A DNA stretch of 64,000 nt from Pedobacter panaciterrae (GTDB taxonomy: Bacteria; Bacteroidota; Bacteroidia; Sphingobacteriales; Sphingobacteriaceae): NCBI RefSeq assembly GCF_001636695.1, contig NZ_LGEL01000022.1:1-64000 (forward strand), in the 5' to 3' direction. Positions 34,601 through 44,161 of the stretch are shown here, piece after piece. Numbering within the stretch: position 1 is the first letter of the stretch; each line of letters opens with the position of its first letter. The translations under genes were made by a program, and so were the position numbers. The notes under the pieces are model-generated. The model made no database searches and was not told the DNA's origin. It worked only from the letters and a program-made list of their open reading frames with translations.

Positions 34601-37000
34601 TTATTCATATTTAAGTGTATCAATCATAGTGGCAATTGCTGATTTATAGGAACGTATACTTACAGTAATTAAAGTAATCAGCATAGATATCAGCATGGCT
34701 AATACAAATGGCCAAATATCAAGTTCTATACGATAAGCAAAGCCAGATAGCCATTTTGAGACAAAAATATAAGCCAATGGACTGGCTACCAGATTAGCGA
34801 AAAAAACCATTAACAAAAATGATCCGTTAAGCATTTTTACCAGTTCCAGGGTTGAGGCTCCCAGTACTTTTCTAATCGCAATTTCCTTTGTGCGCTGAGT
34901 AGCTACAAATGAGATCAGACCAAATAAGCCTATAAAAGAAATAAAGATAATTACACCAGTAGATGCACGAAATAATATACCCATTACATACTCGTCCTTA
35001 TAATAGTTATTAATATTATCTCTTACAAAACTTGCATTGTAAACATTATCAGGAAAAGTATTATTCCACAAATGCTCTATCTTTTTCATTGCAGGCAGCA
35101 ATTGTTTGCTATCAATTTTAATGGCAGCTTTATAATATTCGCTCTTTTCTGCATAGATAGCTAATGGTGAAATATCTTCCTTAAGTGACTTATCATTAAA
35201 ATCTTTAACAACTCCTACAATAGGTATGTTAGCACCATTTCCATTTATTGCATTTAACATTTTACCAATTACATCCTGTGGATCTGATATATTCATTTTT
35301 TTAAGAAAAGTCTCATTGACAACCCAACCACTAATTGTATCACTTTTTAAAAACACCTTTCCTGCAATAAATTTTAGGTCGAACAGGTTAAAATAATTTT
35401 CATCTGCTTTGGAGATCCTGATTTCAAAATCATTGTTTTTCCGATCATTATAATTAAAGCCTGAGGTAGTTATTTCGTCTGATAATGGAGCATTTTGACA
35501 AAAACTAAGCATTTCTACTCCTGGAATTTGTAGCACCTTTTGTTTAAAAGTATTGTATTTTTTTTGGTCATAACTACTACCTGGTACATTTACCATAGCT
35601 ACTGCATCAGTATTAAATCCCAATGGTTTCTGTCGCAAAAATTGCATTTGCTCCATAATCACTAATGTGCCAATAATGAGAATAATAGTTATGGAAAATT
35701 GGACAATAACTAAAGCCTTACGTAAATTTAATCCTCCAGCATTAGCGACAACTTTGTTTTTTATAGCTAATGCCGGACTGAAGCCAGACATCACCATTGC
35801 AGGATAAAAGCCTGCTAAAAAACTAACCAGTATAGTCAGCACAATCATAAAGACAAAGATTACAGGATGTCCGAACAAACTAAAGGAAACCTGCTTCTTA
35901 AAGAGATTTTGCATATCAGGAAGCACCAACTCTGTGAATACACAAGCAATAAGCATTGCCACCAGCGTTACAATAAAGGTTTCAGTTAAAAACTGAAGAA
36001 TTAATTGTTTGCGTTTACTACCCATTACCTTACGTACGCCAACTTCCTTAGACCGGCTAACCGATTGTGCAGTAGCAAGATTAATAAAATTAATACACGC
36101 AGTTAAGATTAAAAACAAACCAATAGTGACAAGGCCATAAATTTCCTTTTTAGTTATGGTAGTACCAGCAAAATTGCCATAATGTTCATTAAAATGGATA
36201 TCCTTTAATTCCTGAAAGGTGTTGTTTTGGTTGCCCTGAATGTTTTTATTCTGATAATATTTTTTATTAAACTGAGCCAATGTAATTTGTAAATCGGCAA
36301 GGCTTACTCCATCTTTCAATAACACATAACACTCTGTTTCCGAACTTACCGAATCCCAATTTGTATATTTCTTGCTGTTAAAAGTTTGATAGCTTATCAC
36401 TATATCTAAAGGAGAGCTACTATTCTGAGGCATATCTTTAAATACACCTGTTACCTTCAAATTTATATTGTCGCCGTATAAAATGCTTTTCCCAATAGCC
36501 TTTTCCGGGCTGCCAAAGAATTTTATTGCTATGGTTTCTGATAACACTACCGTATTAGGCTGAGACAATGCCTGCCGGGGTTTTCCGAAGATCCAGCTCA
36601 TATCGAAGATGTCAAAATAGTCGGGTTCAGTATAATAAACCACTTCCCTGGTTTTTATAATATCTCTCCCGGCATCATCTTTAATACGTATAATTCCTCC
36701 TCTTTTTATTATAGCCGCAACTTTTTCCAAACTAGCAAATTCATTTCTTACCGCAGCGATAAGCGGAACAGGAACTCCTTTAGAAAAATCATTATAATTA
36801 CTGTACTTCCAATTGGTTACTACCCTATAAATCCTGTCCTTATTTTTAAATCCCATATCAAAGCTCAATTGATAATGGATAAAAATAAAGATGAGCATAC
36901 AGCTGGCAAGACCGATAGATAAACCTATAATATTTATAAAGGTATAGGCCTTATGTTTCCATAAATTTCGTAGTGCTATTTTAAAATTCAATTTAAACAT
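34601..37000 (-). CDS. MacB/FtsX-like ABC permease, class B (operon 1, last gene)
   Basis: A 799-residue class B permease, most similar to 48935. It has TM1 about 20-42, KEVGVRKVMGSKRKQL and KEIAIRKVLGAS motifs, INFINLATAQSVSRSKEVG after TM2, and eight TM helices. The C terminus reads ATMIDTLKYE, a slight change from the DALKYE shared by the others. It follows 37022 by 21 bp and is the last gene of operon 1; the regulatory region of operon 2 begins a few bases after its stop, and no terminator is visible between the two. Confidence 0.9.
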   Translation of the reverse strand: MFKLNFKIALRNLWKHKAYTFINIIGLSIGLASCMLIFIFIHYQLSFDMGFKNKDRIYRVVTNWKYSNYNDFSKGVPVPLIAAVRNEFASLEKVAAIIKRGGIIRIKDDAGRDIIKTREVVYYTEPDYFDIFDMSWIFGKPRQALSQPNTVVLSETIAIKFFGSPEKAIGKSILYGDNINLKVTGVFKDMPQNSSSPLDIVISYQTFNSKKYTNWDSVSSETECYVLLKDGVSLADLQITLAQFNKKYYQNKNIQGNQNNTFQELKDIHFNEHYGNFAGTTITKKEIYGLVTIGLFLILTACINFINLATAQSVSRSKEVGVRKVMGSKRKQLILQFLTETFIVTLVAMLIACVFTELVLPDMQNLFKKQVSFSLFGHPVIFVFMIVLTILVSFLAGFYPAMVMSGFSPALAIKNKVVANAGGLNLRKALVIVQFSITIILIIGTLVIMEQMQFLRQKPLGFNTDAVAMVNVPGSSYDQKKYNTFKQKVLQIPGVEMLSFCQNAPLSDEITTSGFNYNDRKNNDFEIRISKADENYFNLFDLKFIAGKVFLKSDTISGWVVNETFLKKMNISDPQDVIGKMLNAINGNGANIPIVGVVKDFNDKSLKEDISPLAIYAEKSEYYKAAIKIDSKQLLPAMKKIEHLWNNTFPDNVYNASFVRDNINNYYKDEYVMGILFRASTGVIIFISFIGLFGLISFVATQRTKEIAIRKVLGASTLELVKMLNGSFLLMVFFANLVASPLAYIFVSKWLSGFAYRIELDIWPFVLAMLISMLITLITVSIRSYKSAIATMIDTLKYE

Positions 37001-37021
37001 CCTGATTCAGATTAAAATTGA

Positions 37022-39385
37022 TTATTCATATTTCAATGCATCAACAGGATTGGATTTAGCCACTTTTACTGATTGTATGCTAACCGTTAAAACTGCAATC
37101 AGAAATGATAATCCAACTGCAAAAGCAAATGGAAATACAGATATCGCAACTCTAAAACTATAAGCAGCCAGCCAATGATTTATGATAATATAGGCTAATG
37201 GAAAGGCAATAAGATTTGCTATAGCAACCAGCTTAATAAAATCTCTATTCAAAAGGGTTAAAATATTGGCAGTACTAGCACCTAATACCTTACGAATACT
37301 AATTTCTTTTTTACGCTGTTCTGCCATAAACAAAGCAAGCCCTAATAAACCCAGACAAGAAATAAATATGGCAAAGCCGCCAAACCAGTTCGACAGTGTT
37401 CCTAAAATCTTCTCGCTTTGAAGTTTATATTCAAAATCATCACTAACAAATCTTCTGTCAACCGGAAAATCAGGATTTAATTTCTTAATTATTTCATCAA
37501 TCTGAGTTACAGAGCTACTAATATTCTGTTCAGGGTTTAGTCTGGCTATAATATAATTGTAATTACTTTTTGGGTTGTAAATTACAAGGGGGTTAACTTT
37601 CTGATAGGGAGATTCCATTACAAAATCCTTCATTACTCCAACAATCGTAACTGGAGTATCGTCCCATTTCATAATAGTTCCTACAGGTTGTTTCAAACCC
37701 ATTATTTTTACGGCTGTCTCATTTACCAGAACATTTACAGTATCTATAAACTGGGATGAAAATTCTCTGCCTGCAATGATTTTACCTCCTGTTGTTTCAG
37801 TAAAATCATAACCTGCTCCTCTGTAATTAAATAAGATCAGATCTTTTGGATTTTTACCAGGCCAGCTGAAATCAAAGGTTGCATCTCCGGATTGATTTAA
37901 ACTATGACTAAAATAGGTAACTGACGTAACTGCCCCTGACTTTAAAAGCTGATCTTTTACAAGATCCAGTTTCTCCTTTCCTTTTAAATTACCCTGAACC
38001 GGTATTTCTATCAGACCATTTCTATCATAGCCTATTGGTTTATTCTTAATGAAATTTAACTGTTGATAAATCACACCTGTACAAACAATTAAGCATGCTG
38101 CAAATACAAACTGAAATACAACAAGCACCTTTCTTACAGAAAGTGATGAACCACCAACCGTAGTAAAACCCTTTAATACTTTTACTGGTTCAAATGAAGA
38201 AAGATAGAAGGCCGGATAACTTCCAGCTATAAAACCTGTAATTACAGACAGCCCCAATAGAGTGCTCCAGAATTTCCAATCCTGGTAATTAATAACAAGC
38301 TGAAGATTGAGAAGGCCATTAAAATATGGCAAACTTACTTCTATCAAGGTAAAGGCAACCAGCATCCCAATAAGAGAAAGCAGCATTGATTCCAACATGA
38401 ATTGTCCAACAAGCGACTTCCTTGAGGATCCGATAGCTTTACGAACACCAACTTCTCTTGATCTTTTCTCTGACCTTGCTGTTGAAAGATTCATAAAATT
38501 AACACATGCAATTAAAAGAATACAGAAAGCCAGAACGATAAAGATCCTAACCTGATCTATTTTACCACCAGTTGATTTTCCATTTTCAAACTTATCATAC
38601 AAATGCCACTTGGATAACGGATGCATTAACCCCTCATTTTCGGAATTTTTCCAGTTGCGTTTGTAAATACCTTTTATCTGATCGCTAACGTTATCAAAAT
38701 ATTTATTATCCTTCAATTGCATTAAGGTTAAACAGTAATTACTTCCCCATGTAGAATTTTTCACCCAGTTATTCAATTTTTCATTCAATGACCATGGCAT
38801 TAAATAATCAAACTGAATAGTTGAATTTTTAGGAATATCCTCAATTACCGCTTCTACTTTTAATGGCTCATTATTTTGGAATTTCACAATTTTATTAATT
38901 GGGTCTTCATCTCCAAATAAGTTCTTTGCCATTGTTTGGGTAAGAATAACTGAATTTGTCTCTTGCAGAACCTTCTTGGGGTTGCCTTTAACGAATTTAT
39001 AATTCAATATTTTAAGAAATGAAGGTTCAGCATAGACCGCAGATTTTTTAAAGTTTTTTTGTTTATAACTTATTAGTTCATTGGCAGGATATGAAGAATG
39101 CGATGCATAAACTACCCCTGGAATTTTCTCCCTGATCTCACCAGCCATCAGTCCTGGAGTAAAGCCATAGCTAACAGTTTCGGTACTGCTTATAGAATTC
39201 AGATAAACAACATAAGTTTTATCGTAGTTTTTAAATTGCCTGTCGTAACTCCACTCGTAGGTAACATACATTAACAGCAGCATACAGCTTGCTAAACCAA
39301 TGGCCAAACCACCCACATTTATCAACGTGTAAACTTTGTTTTTCCAAAGGTTTCTTAGTGCAATTTTTAGATTTAATCTGAACAT
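37022..39385 (-). CDS. MacB/FtsX-like ABC permease, class C, third of a tandem triplet
   Basis: A 787-residue class C permease. The class is marked by YDKTYVVYLNSIS in the first periplasmic domain, a CVNFMNLSTARSEKRSREVGVRKAIGSSRKSLVGQF block after TM2, and KEISIRKVLGASTANILTLL in the second half, ending NPVDALKYE. It is very similar along its full length to 39403 and 41781, and the three sit head to tail with 17-bp spacers, the sign of tandem duplication. The two periplasmic domains differ more than the membrane and cytoplasmic parts. Confidence 0.9.
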   Translation of the reverse strand: MFRLNLKIALRNLWKNKVYTLINVGGLAIGLASCMLLLMYVTYEWSYDRQFKNYDKTYVVYLNSISSTETVSYGFTPGLMAGEIREKIPGVVYASHSSYPANELISYKQKNFKKSAVYAEPSFLKILNYKFVKGNPKKVLQETNSVILTQTMAKNLFGDEDPINKIVKFQNNEPLKVEAVIEDIPKNSTIQFDYLMPWSLNEKLNNWVKNSTWGSNYCLTLMQLKDNKYFDNVSDQIKGIYKRNWKNSENEGLMHPLSKWHLYDKFENGKSTGGKIDQVRIFIVLAFCILLIACVNFMNLSTARSEKRSREVGVRKAIGSSRKSLVGQFMLESMLLSLIGMLVAFTLIEVSLPYFNGLLNLQLVINYQDWKFWSTLLGLSVITGFIAGSYPAFYLSSFEPVKVLKGFTTVGGSSLSVRKVLVVFQFVFAACLIVCTGVIYQQLNFIKNKPIGYDRNGLIEIPVQGNLKGKEKLDLVKDQLLKSGAVTSVTYFSHSLNQSGDATFDFSWPGKNPKDLILFNYRGAGYDFTETTGGKIIAGREFSSQFIDTVNVLVNETAVKIMGLKQPVGTIMKWDDTPVTIVGVMKDFVMESPYQKVNPLVIYNPKSNYNYIIARLNPEQNISSSVTQIDEIIKKLNPDFPVDRRFVSDDFEYKLQSEKILGTLSNWFGGFAIFISCLGLLGLALFMAEQRKKEISIRKVLGASTANILTLLNRDFIKLVAIANLIAFPLAYIIINHWLAAYSFRVAISVFPFAFAVGLSFLIAVLTVSIQSVKVAKSNPVDALKYE

Positions 39386-39402
39386 GGCTTAGCTTTTAAA
39401 GG

Positions 39403-41763
39403 TTACTCGTATTTCAAGGCATCAATAGGGTTTGATTTAGCAACTTTTACTGATTGCACGCTTACTGTGAGTATTGCTATAATTAAGGAGAGTACCCCTG
39501 CTATTACAAAAGGTAATGCCGAAATACCAACCCTAAATTCGTAAGCAGACAACCATTTGTTGATGATAATGTAGGCAAGTGGAAAAGCAATCAGATTTGC
39601 AATACATACCAGCTTAACAAAATCTTTGTTGAGCAAGGTTAAAATATTTGCCGTGCTTGCACCTAAAACTTTACGGATGCTAATTTCTTTTTTACGTTGC
39701 TCGGCTATAAACAATGCTAAGCCTAATAAACCCAGACAAGAAATAAATATGGCAAAACCACCAAACCAATTGGATAAGATACCAAGAAGCGTTTCATTTT
39801 GATACTTATATTCATAAGTGTCAGCTACAAATCTCCTCTCAATTGGAAAATCAGGATTCAAGGATTTAACAATTCCATCAATTTTATCCACAGAAGTACT
39901 TAAATTTTGTGATGGATCTAATCTGACGATGATGTTACTAAATTCTTCAGCCCTGTTGTAAATGATCATCGGCTTTGAATTTTGATAAGGTGATTCAGTT
40001 ATTATATCCTTCATTACTCCTATAATGGTAATTTTAGTTCCATCCCACTCGATCTTTGTACCAATCGGCTGTTTTAATCCCATTACCTTTACTGCAGCTT
40101 CGTTAACTACCACATTAAGGGAATCCGTTTTTATTAAAAAATCACGACCGCTAACCAGCTGTGCTCCAATTGTCTTTATAAAATCAAAGCCAGCATTGCG
40201 ATAGTTAAACAACACCTTATCATTTACATTTTTACCGGGCCAGCTGATACTGAATGTGTTGTTACCTTCATCACCTAAAGGAGTGCTAAAATAAGTTACA
40301 TTCGTAACTGCACCTGATTTAATAAGTTGATCTTTTAGGACATCCAACTTTTCTTTGTTAGAGAAATTACCCTGTATTGGCATCTCTATTAACCCTCCAT
40401 TATTATAACCAATTGGCTTATTTTTAATGTAGTTTAATTGCTGATAAATAATTGCAGTACATATAATTAAGCATGTAGCAAAACTAAATTGAAAGACAAC
40501 CAATATTTTCCTTACAGAAAGAGATGAGTTGCCAATGTTACTAGCTCCTTTCAACACTTTAACCGGTTCAAAAGAAGACAGGTAAAAGGCTGGATAACTC
40601 CCGGCAATAAAACCTGTTATTAATGTTAAGCTAACTAATGCTAGCCAGAACTTCAAGTCCTGATAATTTATAGCTAACTGAATATTTAACAGCCCATTAA
40701 AATAAGGCAAACTAACCTCTATCAAAACAAAGGCAATAATCATCCCCATTATTGCGAGCAGCATAGACTCGGTAATAAATTGTCCAATAAGCGACTTTCT
40801 GGAAGAACCTATCGCCTTACGCACTCCTACTTCTTTGCCCCTTTTCTCTGATCTGGCAGTAGACAGGTTCATGAAATTGACGCAAGCAATTAAAAGGATA
40901 CAGAATGCAAGGATAAAAAAGATTTTAATCTGGTCTATTTTACCCCCTATTGATTTTCCATTTTCAAAGTCACCGTACAAATGCCATCTTGATAAAGGAT
41001 GGAGCAAGGCTTGGCCATTGGCATCTTTTGAATTTCGGGTGTAAATTCCCTTCATCAGTCCATTAGCCTTTTCGAAAAAACTATTGTCTTGCAACTGCAC
41101 CAGCGTTAAACAGAAATTACCTCCCCAACCAGAATTTTTTACCCATGGATTATCATTTGCATACATCGCCCATGGCATTAAAAGCTCAAATCTTATGCTG
41201 CTGTTCGCTGGAATATCTTCAATAACGGCTTCTACTTTTAGTATATACTTGTTATTAAATTTTACAGTTTTATTGATTGGATCTTCATCACCAAACAGAT
41301 TCTTTGCCATGGTTTCTGTAAGGATTACTGAATTAACTTCTTTTAAAACCTTATCAGGATTTCCCTTGATGAACTTATAATTTAATATTTTCAGGAATGA
41401 TGGCTCAGCATAAACTACACTTTTTTTAAACTTCTTTTCTCCGTTGCTAATTAGCTGATCGTAAGGATATGTAGAATGTGAGGCATATGCTACTCCGGGG
41501 ATTTTCTCTTTAACCTCATTCGCCATAACACCCGGTGTCCATGCCCAGCTAAACACCTGTGTATTAGCTTTGGTATTATTATAAACTACATAGGTTTTAT
41601 CATAATCTTTAAACTGTTTGTCGTAACTCCACTCGTAAGCAACATACATTAGCAATACCATACAACTTGCCAAACCAATAGCCAACCCTCCCACATTAAT
41701 TAATGTGTAAGCTTTGTTTTTCCAAAGGTTTCTTAATGCTATTTTTAAATTTAGTTTAAACAT
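39403..41763 (-). CDS. MacB/FtsX-like ABC permease, class C, second of a tandem triplet
   Basis: A 786-residue class C permease with the same motifs as its two neighbours (CVNFMNLSTARSEKRGKEVGVRKAIGSS; KEISIRKVLGAS; NPIDALKYE). The 17-bp spacer before its start (41764-41780) matches the spacer before 41781..44144 at 16 of 17 bases, so the duplicated unit appears to be leader plus gene. All eight TM helices and both periplasmic domains are intact. Confidence 0.9.
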   Translation of the reverse strand: MFKLNLKIALRNLWKNKAYTLINVGGLAIGLASCMVLLMYVAYEWSYDKQFKDYDKTYVVYNNTKANTQVFSWAWTPGVMANEVKEKIPGVAYASHSTYPYDQLISNGEKKFKKSVVYAEPSFLKILNYKFIKGNPDKVLKEVNSVILTETMAKNLFGDEDPINKTVKFNNKYILKVEAVIEDIPANSSIRFELLMPWAMYANDNPWVKNSGWGGNFCLTLVQLQDNSFFEKANGLMKGIYTRNSKDANGQALLHPLSRWHLYGDFENGKSIGGKIDQIKIFFILAFCILLIACVNFMNLSTARSEKRGKEVGVRKAIGSSRKSLIGQFITESMLLAIMGMIIAFVLIEVSLPYFNGLLNIQLAINYQDLKFWLALVSLTLITGFIAGSYPAFYLSSFEPVKVLKGASNIGNSSLSVRKILVVFQFSFATCLIICTAIIYQQLNYIKNKPIGYNNGGLIEMPIQGNFSNKEKLDVLKDQLIKSGAVTNVTYFSTPLGDEGNNTFSISWPGKNVNDKVLFNYRNAGFDFIKTIGAQLVSGRDFLIKTDSLNVVVNEAAVKVMGLKQPIGTKIEWDGTKITIIGVMKDIITESPYQNSKPMIIYNRAEEFSNIIVRLDPSQNLSTSVDKIDGIVKSLNPDFPIERRFVADTYEYKYQNETLLGILSNWFGGFAIFISCLGLLGLALFIAEQRKKEISIRKVLGASTANILTLLNKDFVKLVCIANLIAFPLAYIIINKWLSAYEFRVGISALPFVIAGVLSLIIAILTVSVQSVKVAKSNPIDALKYE

Positions 41764-41780
41764 CTCAGTGCTGATTTAGG

Positions 41781-44144
41781 TTATTCGTATTTTAATGCAT
41801 CAATTGGATTTGCTTTTACCACTTTTACCGATTGCGCACTTACTGTTAATACAGCTATAATTAATGATAGAACAGCCGCTATTGCAAATGGTATAACAGA
41901 GATAGACACCTTGAATTCATAGCCAGACAACCACTTATTAATAATGATATAAGCTAGAGGAAATGCAATTATATTGGCAATGGCCACCAACTTTATGAAA
42001 TCCTTATTTAAGAGTGTAAGAATATTAAGATTACTTGCACCTAAAACTTTACGGATACTGATTTCTTTTCTACGTTGTTCTGCCATGTAAAGTGCCAATC
42101 CTAATAAACCAAGGCAAGAAATAAAGACTGCAAAACCACCGAACCAATTAGATAAAGTACCCAGCAATTTTTCGTTCGCAAACTTACCTTCAAAAGAATC
42201 GTCTACAAATGTTCTGTCTACCGGATATTCAGGATTAAGTTTCTTTACTATATTATCTATAGTAGCCACCGACGTACTAACATTTTGGTCTGGGTTTAAA
42301 CGCGCAATAACATATCTTGCCGGACCGTCACTCATACCAATCAAAACTGGCTTAGCCTTTTGATATGGAGATTCCATTACATAATCCTTAAGCACACCAA
42401 TAATTGTTATATCAGTATTTCCCCACTGTATCTTGCTGCCAACAGGCTTGGCCATTCCCATAATTTTTGCAAAAGCCTCGTTAATCAAAACATTTGTTGA
42501 ATCAGCAAACTGACGATTAAAATCTCGCCCATCAACCAGTTCCATCGCCGTTGTTTTAACCAGATCATAGCTTGTAAACCTAAAATTTATCAGGATCTTA
42601 TCGTTTAAATTTTTACCTGGCCACCTCACATCATACCCATTATTGCCACCAGCAGTTAATCTTTGCGAAAAATTAGTTACAGATGTTACGGCACCAGATT
42701 TCAATAATTGATCTTTAAGTATTTCTCTTTTAGCCGGAGTTTTTAAATTTCCCTGTATAGGAATTTCTATCAAATTGTTTTTATTGTATCCAATTGGTTT
42801 ATTTTTTATGTAATTCAATTGCTGATAGATAACGATAGTGCAGACAATTAAACAGGCTGCAAATACAAACTGAAATATCACCAGTCCTTTGCGGACAGAC
42901 AATGAAGAACTTCCTGATAAAGTAAATCCCTTAAGTACTTTAATAGGGGCAAAAGAAGACAGATAGAATGCAGGGTAACTACCCGATAACAAACCTGTTA
43001 AAACAGTTAAACCGAATAGTGTAGTCCAAAATTGCCAGTTGCTATAATCAATGGACAATTGAATGCCTATTATACTATTAAAATAAGGTAAACTAATCTC
43101 TATCAATACAAAGGCAATGAGCATACTCATTAAGGCCATAAGCATTGATTCCATCATAAATTGCCCCACCAGCGCATTTCTGCTCGAACCTATAGCTTTA
43201 CGTACCCCAACCTCTTTCGCTCTTTTCTCAGAACGGGCAGTTGACAGGTTCATAAAGTTTACACAGGCAATAAGGAGGATACAAAAGGCGAGTAAAAAGA
43301 AGATTTTCAACTGGTCAATTTTGCCTCCAACAGATACCCCATTTTCAAATTTACTATACAAATGCCATTTAGATAATGGGTATAAAAAAAGCTCTCCATT
43401 ACTGCTTTTATCGTGAGATTTAATCATACGATGAAACTGTTTATTAGCATTTTCGAAAAAAGAATTATCCTTAAACTGAACAAATGTTAAACAGAAATTA
43501 CTGCCCCAGGATGCATCTTTTGTCCATTCGTTTTGTTTTTCATACAATGCCCATGGCATCAGAAATTCATATTGAATACTACTGTTTTTTGGAACATCCG
43601 CAATTACTCCTTCTACTTTCAATTCTTCACTATTGTCAAGTTTCAAAGTTTTATTTAAAGGATCCTCATCTCCAAAAAGATTTTTCGCGAGTGTTTCAGT
43701 AAGTACTATGGAATTAGGATTTTTCAAAAACTCCGATGAATTTCCCTTAAGCACCTTCAGGTCGAATATCTTAGTGAAGTCTGCATCTACAAAGATGCTT
43801 CCTTTTTTAAAGCTGTTTTGCTTATAGGTGATTAACCTATCGCTTGGATAATCTAACCGTGCAATCTTTTCTATCCCAGGAACAGTTTGTTTTGCCTCAG
43901 CAGCTAAAACTCCGGGAGTAGCCGGAAAGCTAAATGTCTCAGTAGGCGTTTTCTGATTATTATAAACAATATAAGTTTTATCGAAATTTGTAAATTGCTT
44001 ATCATACCCCCATTCATAAGCTACATATAGCAATAAGATCATACAACTTGCCAGCCCTATACCCAGGCCACCAATATTGATCAATGTAAAGCCCTTGTTT
44101 TTCCAAAGGTTTCGTAATGCGATTTTCAAATTCAGTTTAAACAT
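41781..44144 (-). CDS. MacB/FtsX-like ABC permease, class C, first of a tandem triplet
   Basis: A 787-residue class C permease and the promoter-proximal member of the triplet (CVNFMNLSTARSEKRAKEVGVRKAIGSSRNALVGQF; KEISIRKVLGASNLNILTLL; NPIDALKYE). It is intact, with the fused eight-TM layout of its class. The leader CTCAGTGCTGATTTAAG before its start (44145-44161) is shared with the next copy. Confidence 0.9.
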   Translation of the reverse strand: MFKLNLKIALRNLWKNKGFTLINIGGLGIGLASCMILLLYVAYEWGYDKQFTNFDKTYIVYNNQKTPTETFSFPATPGVLAAEAKQTVPGIEKIARLDYPSDRLITYKQNSFKKGSIFVDADFTKIFDLKVLKGNSSEFLKNPNSIVLTETLAKNLFGDEDPLNKTLKLDNSEELKVEGVIADVPKNSSIQYEFLMPWALYEKQNEWTKDASWGSNFCLTFVQFKDNSFFENANKQFHRMIKSHDKSSNGELFLYPLSKWHLYSKFENGVSVGGKIDQLKIFFLLAFCILLIACVNFMNLSTARSEKRAKEVGVRKAIGSSRNALVGQFMMESMLMALMSMLIAFVLIEISLPYFNSIIGIQLSIDYSNWQFWTTLFGLTVLTGLLSGSYPAFYLSSFAPIKVLKGFTLSGSSSLSVRKGLVIFQFVFAACLIVCTIVIYQQLNYIKNKPIGYNKNNLIEIPIQGNLKTPAKREILKDQLLKSGAVTSVTNFSQRLTAGGNNGYDVRWPGKNLNDKILINFRFTSYDLVKTTAMELVDGRDFNRQFADSTNVLINEAFAKIMGMAKPVGSKIQWGNTDITIIGVLKDYVMESPYQKAKPVLIGMSDGPARYVIARLNPDQNVSTSVATIDNIVKKLNPEYPVDRTFVDDSFEGKFANEKLLGTLSNWFGGFAVFISCLGLLGLALYMAEQRRKEISIRKVLGASNLNILTLLNKDFIKLVAIANIIAFPLAYIIINKWLSGYEFKVSISVIPFAIAAVLSLIIAVLTVSAQSVKVVKANPIDALKYE

Positions 44145-44161
44145 CTCAGTGCTGATTTAAG

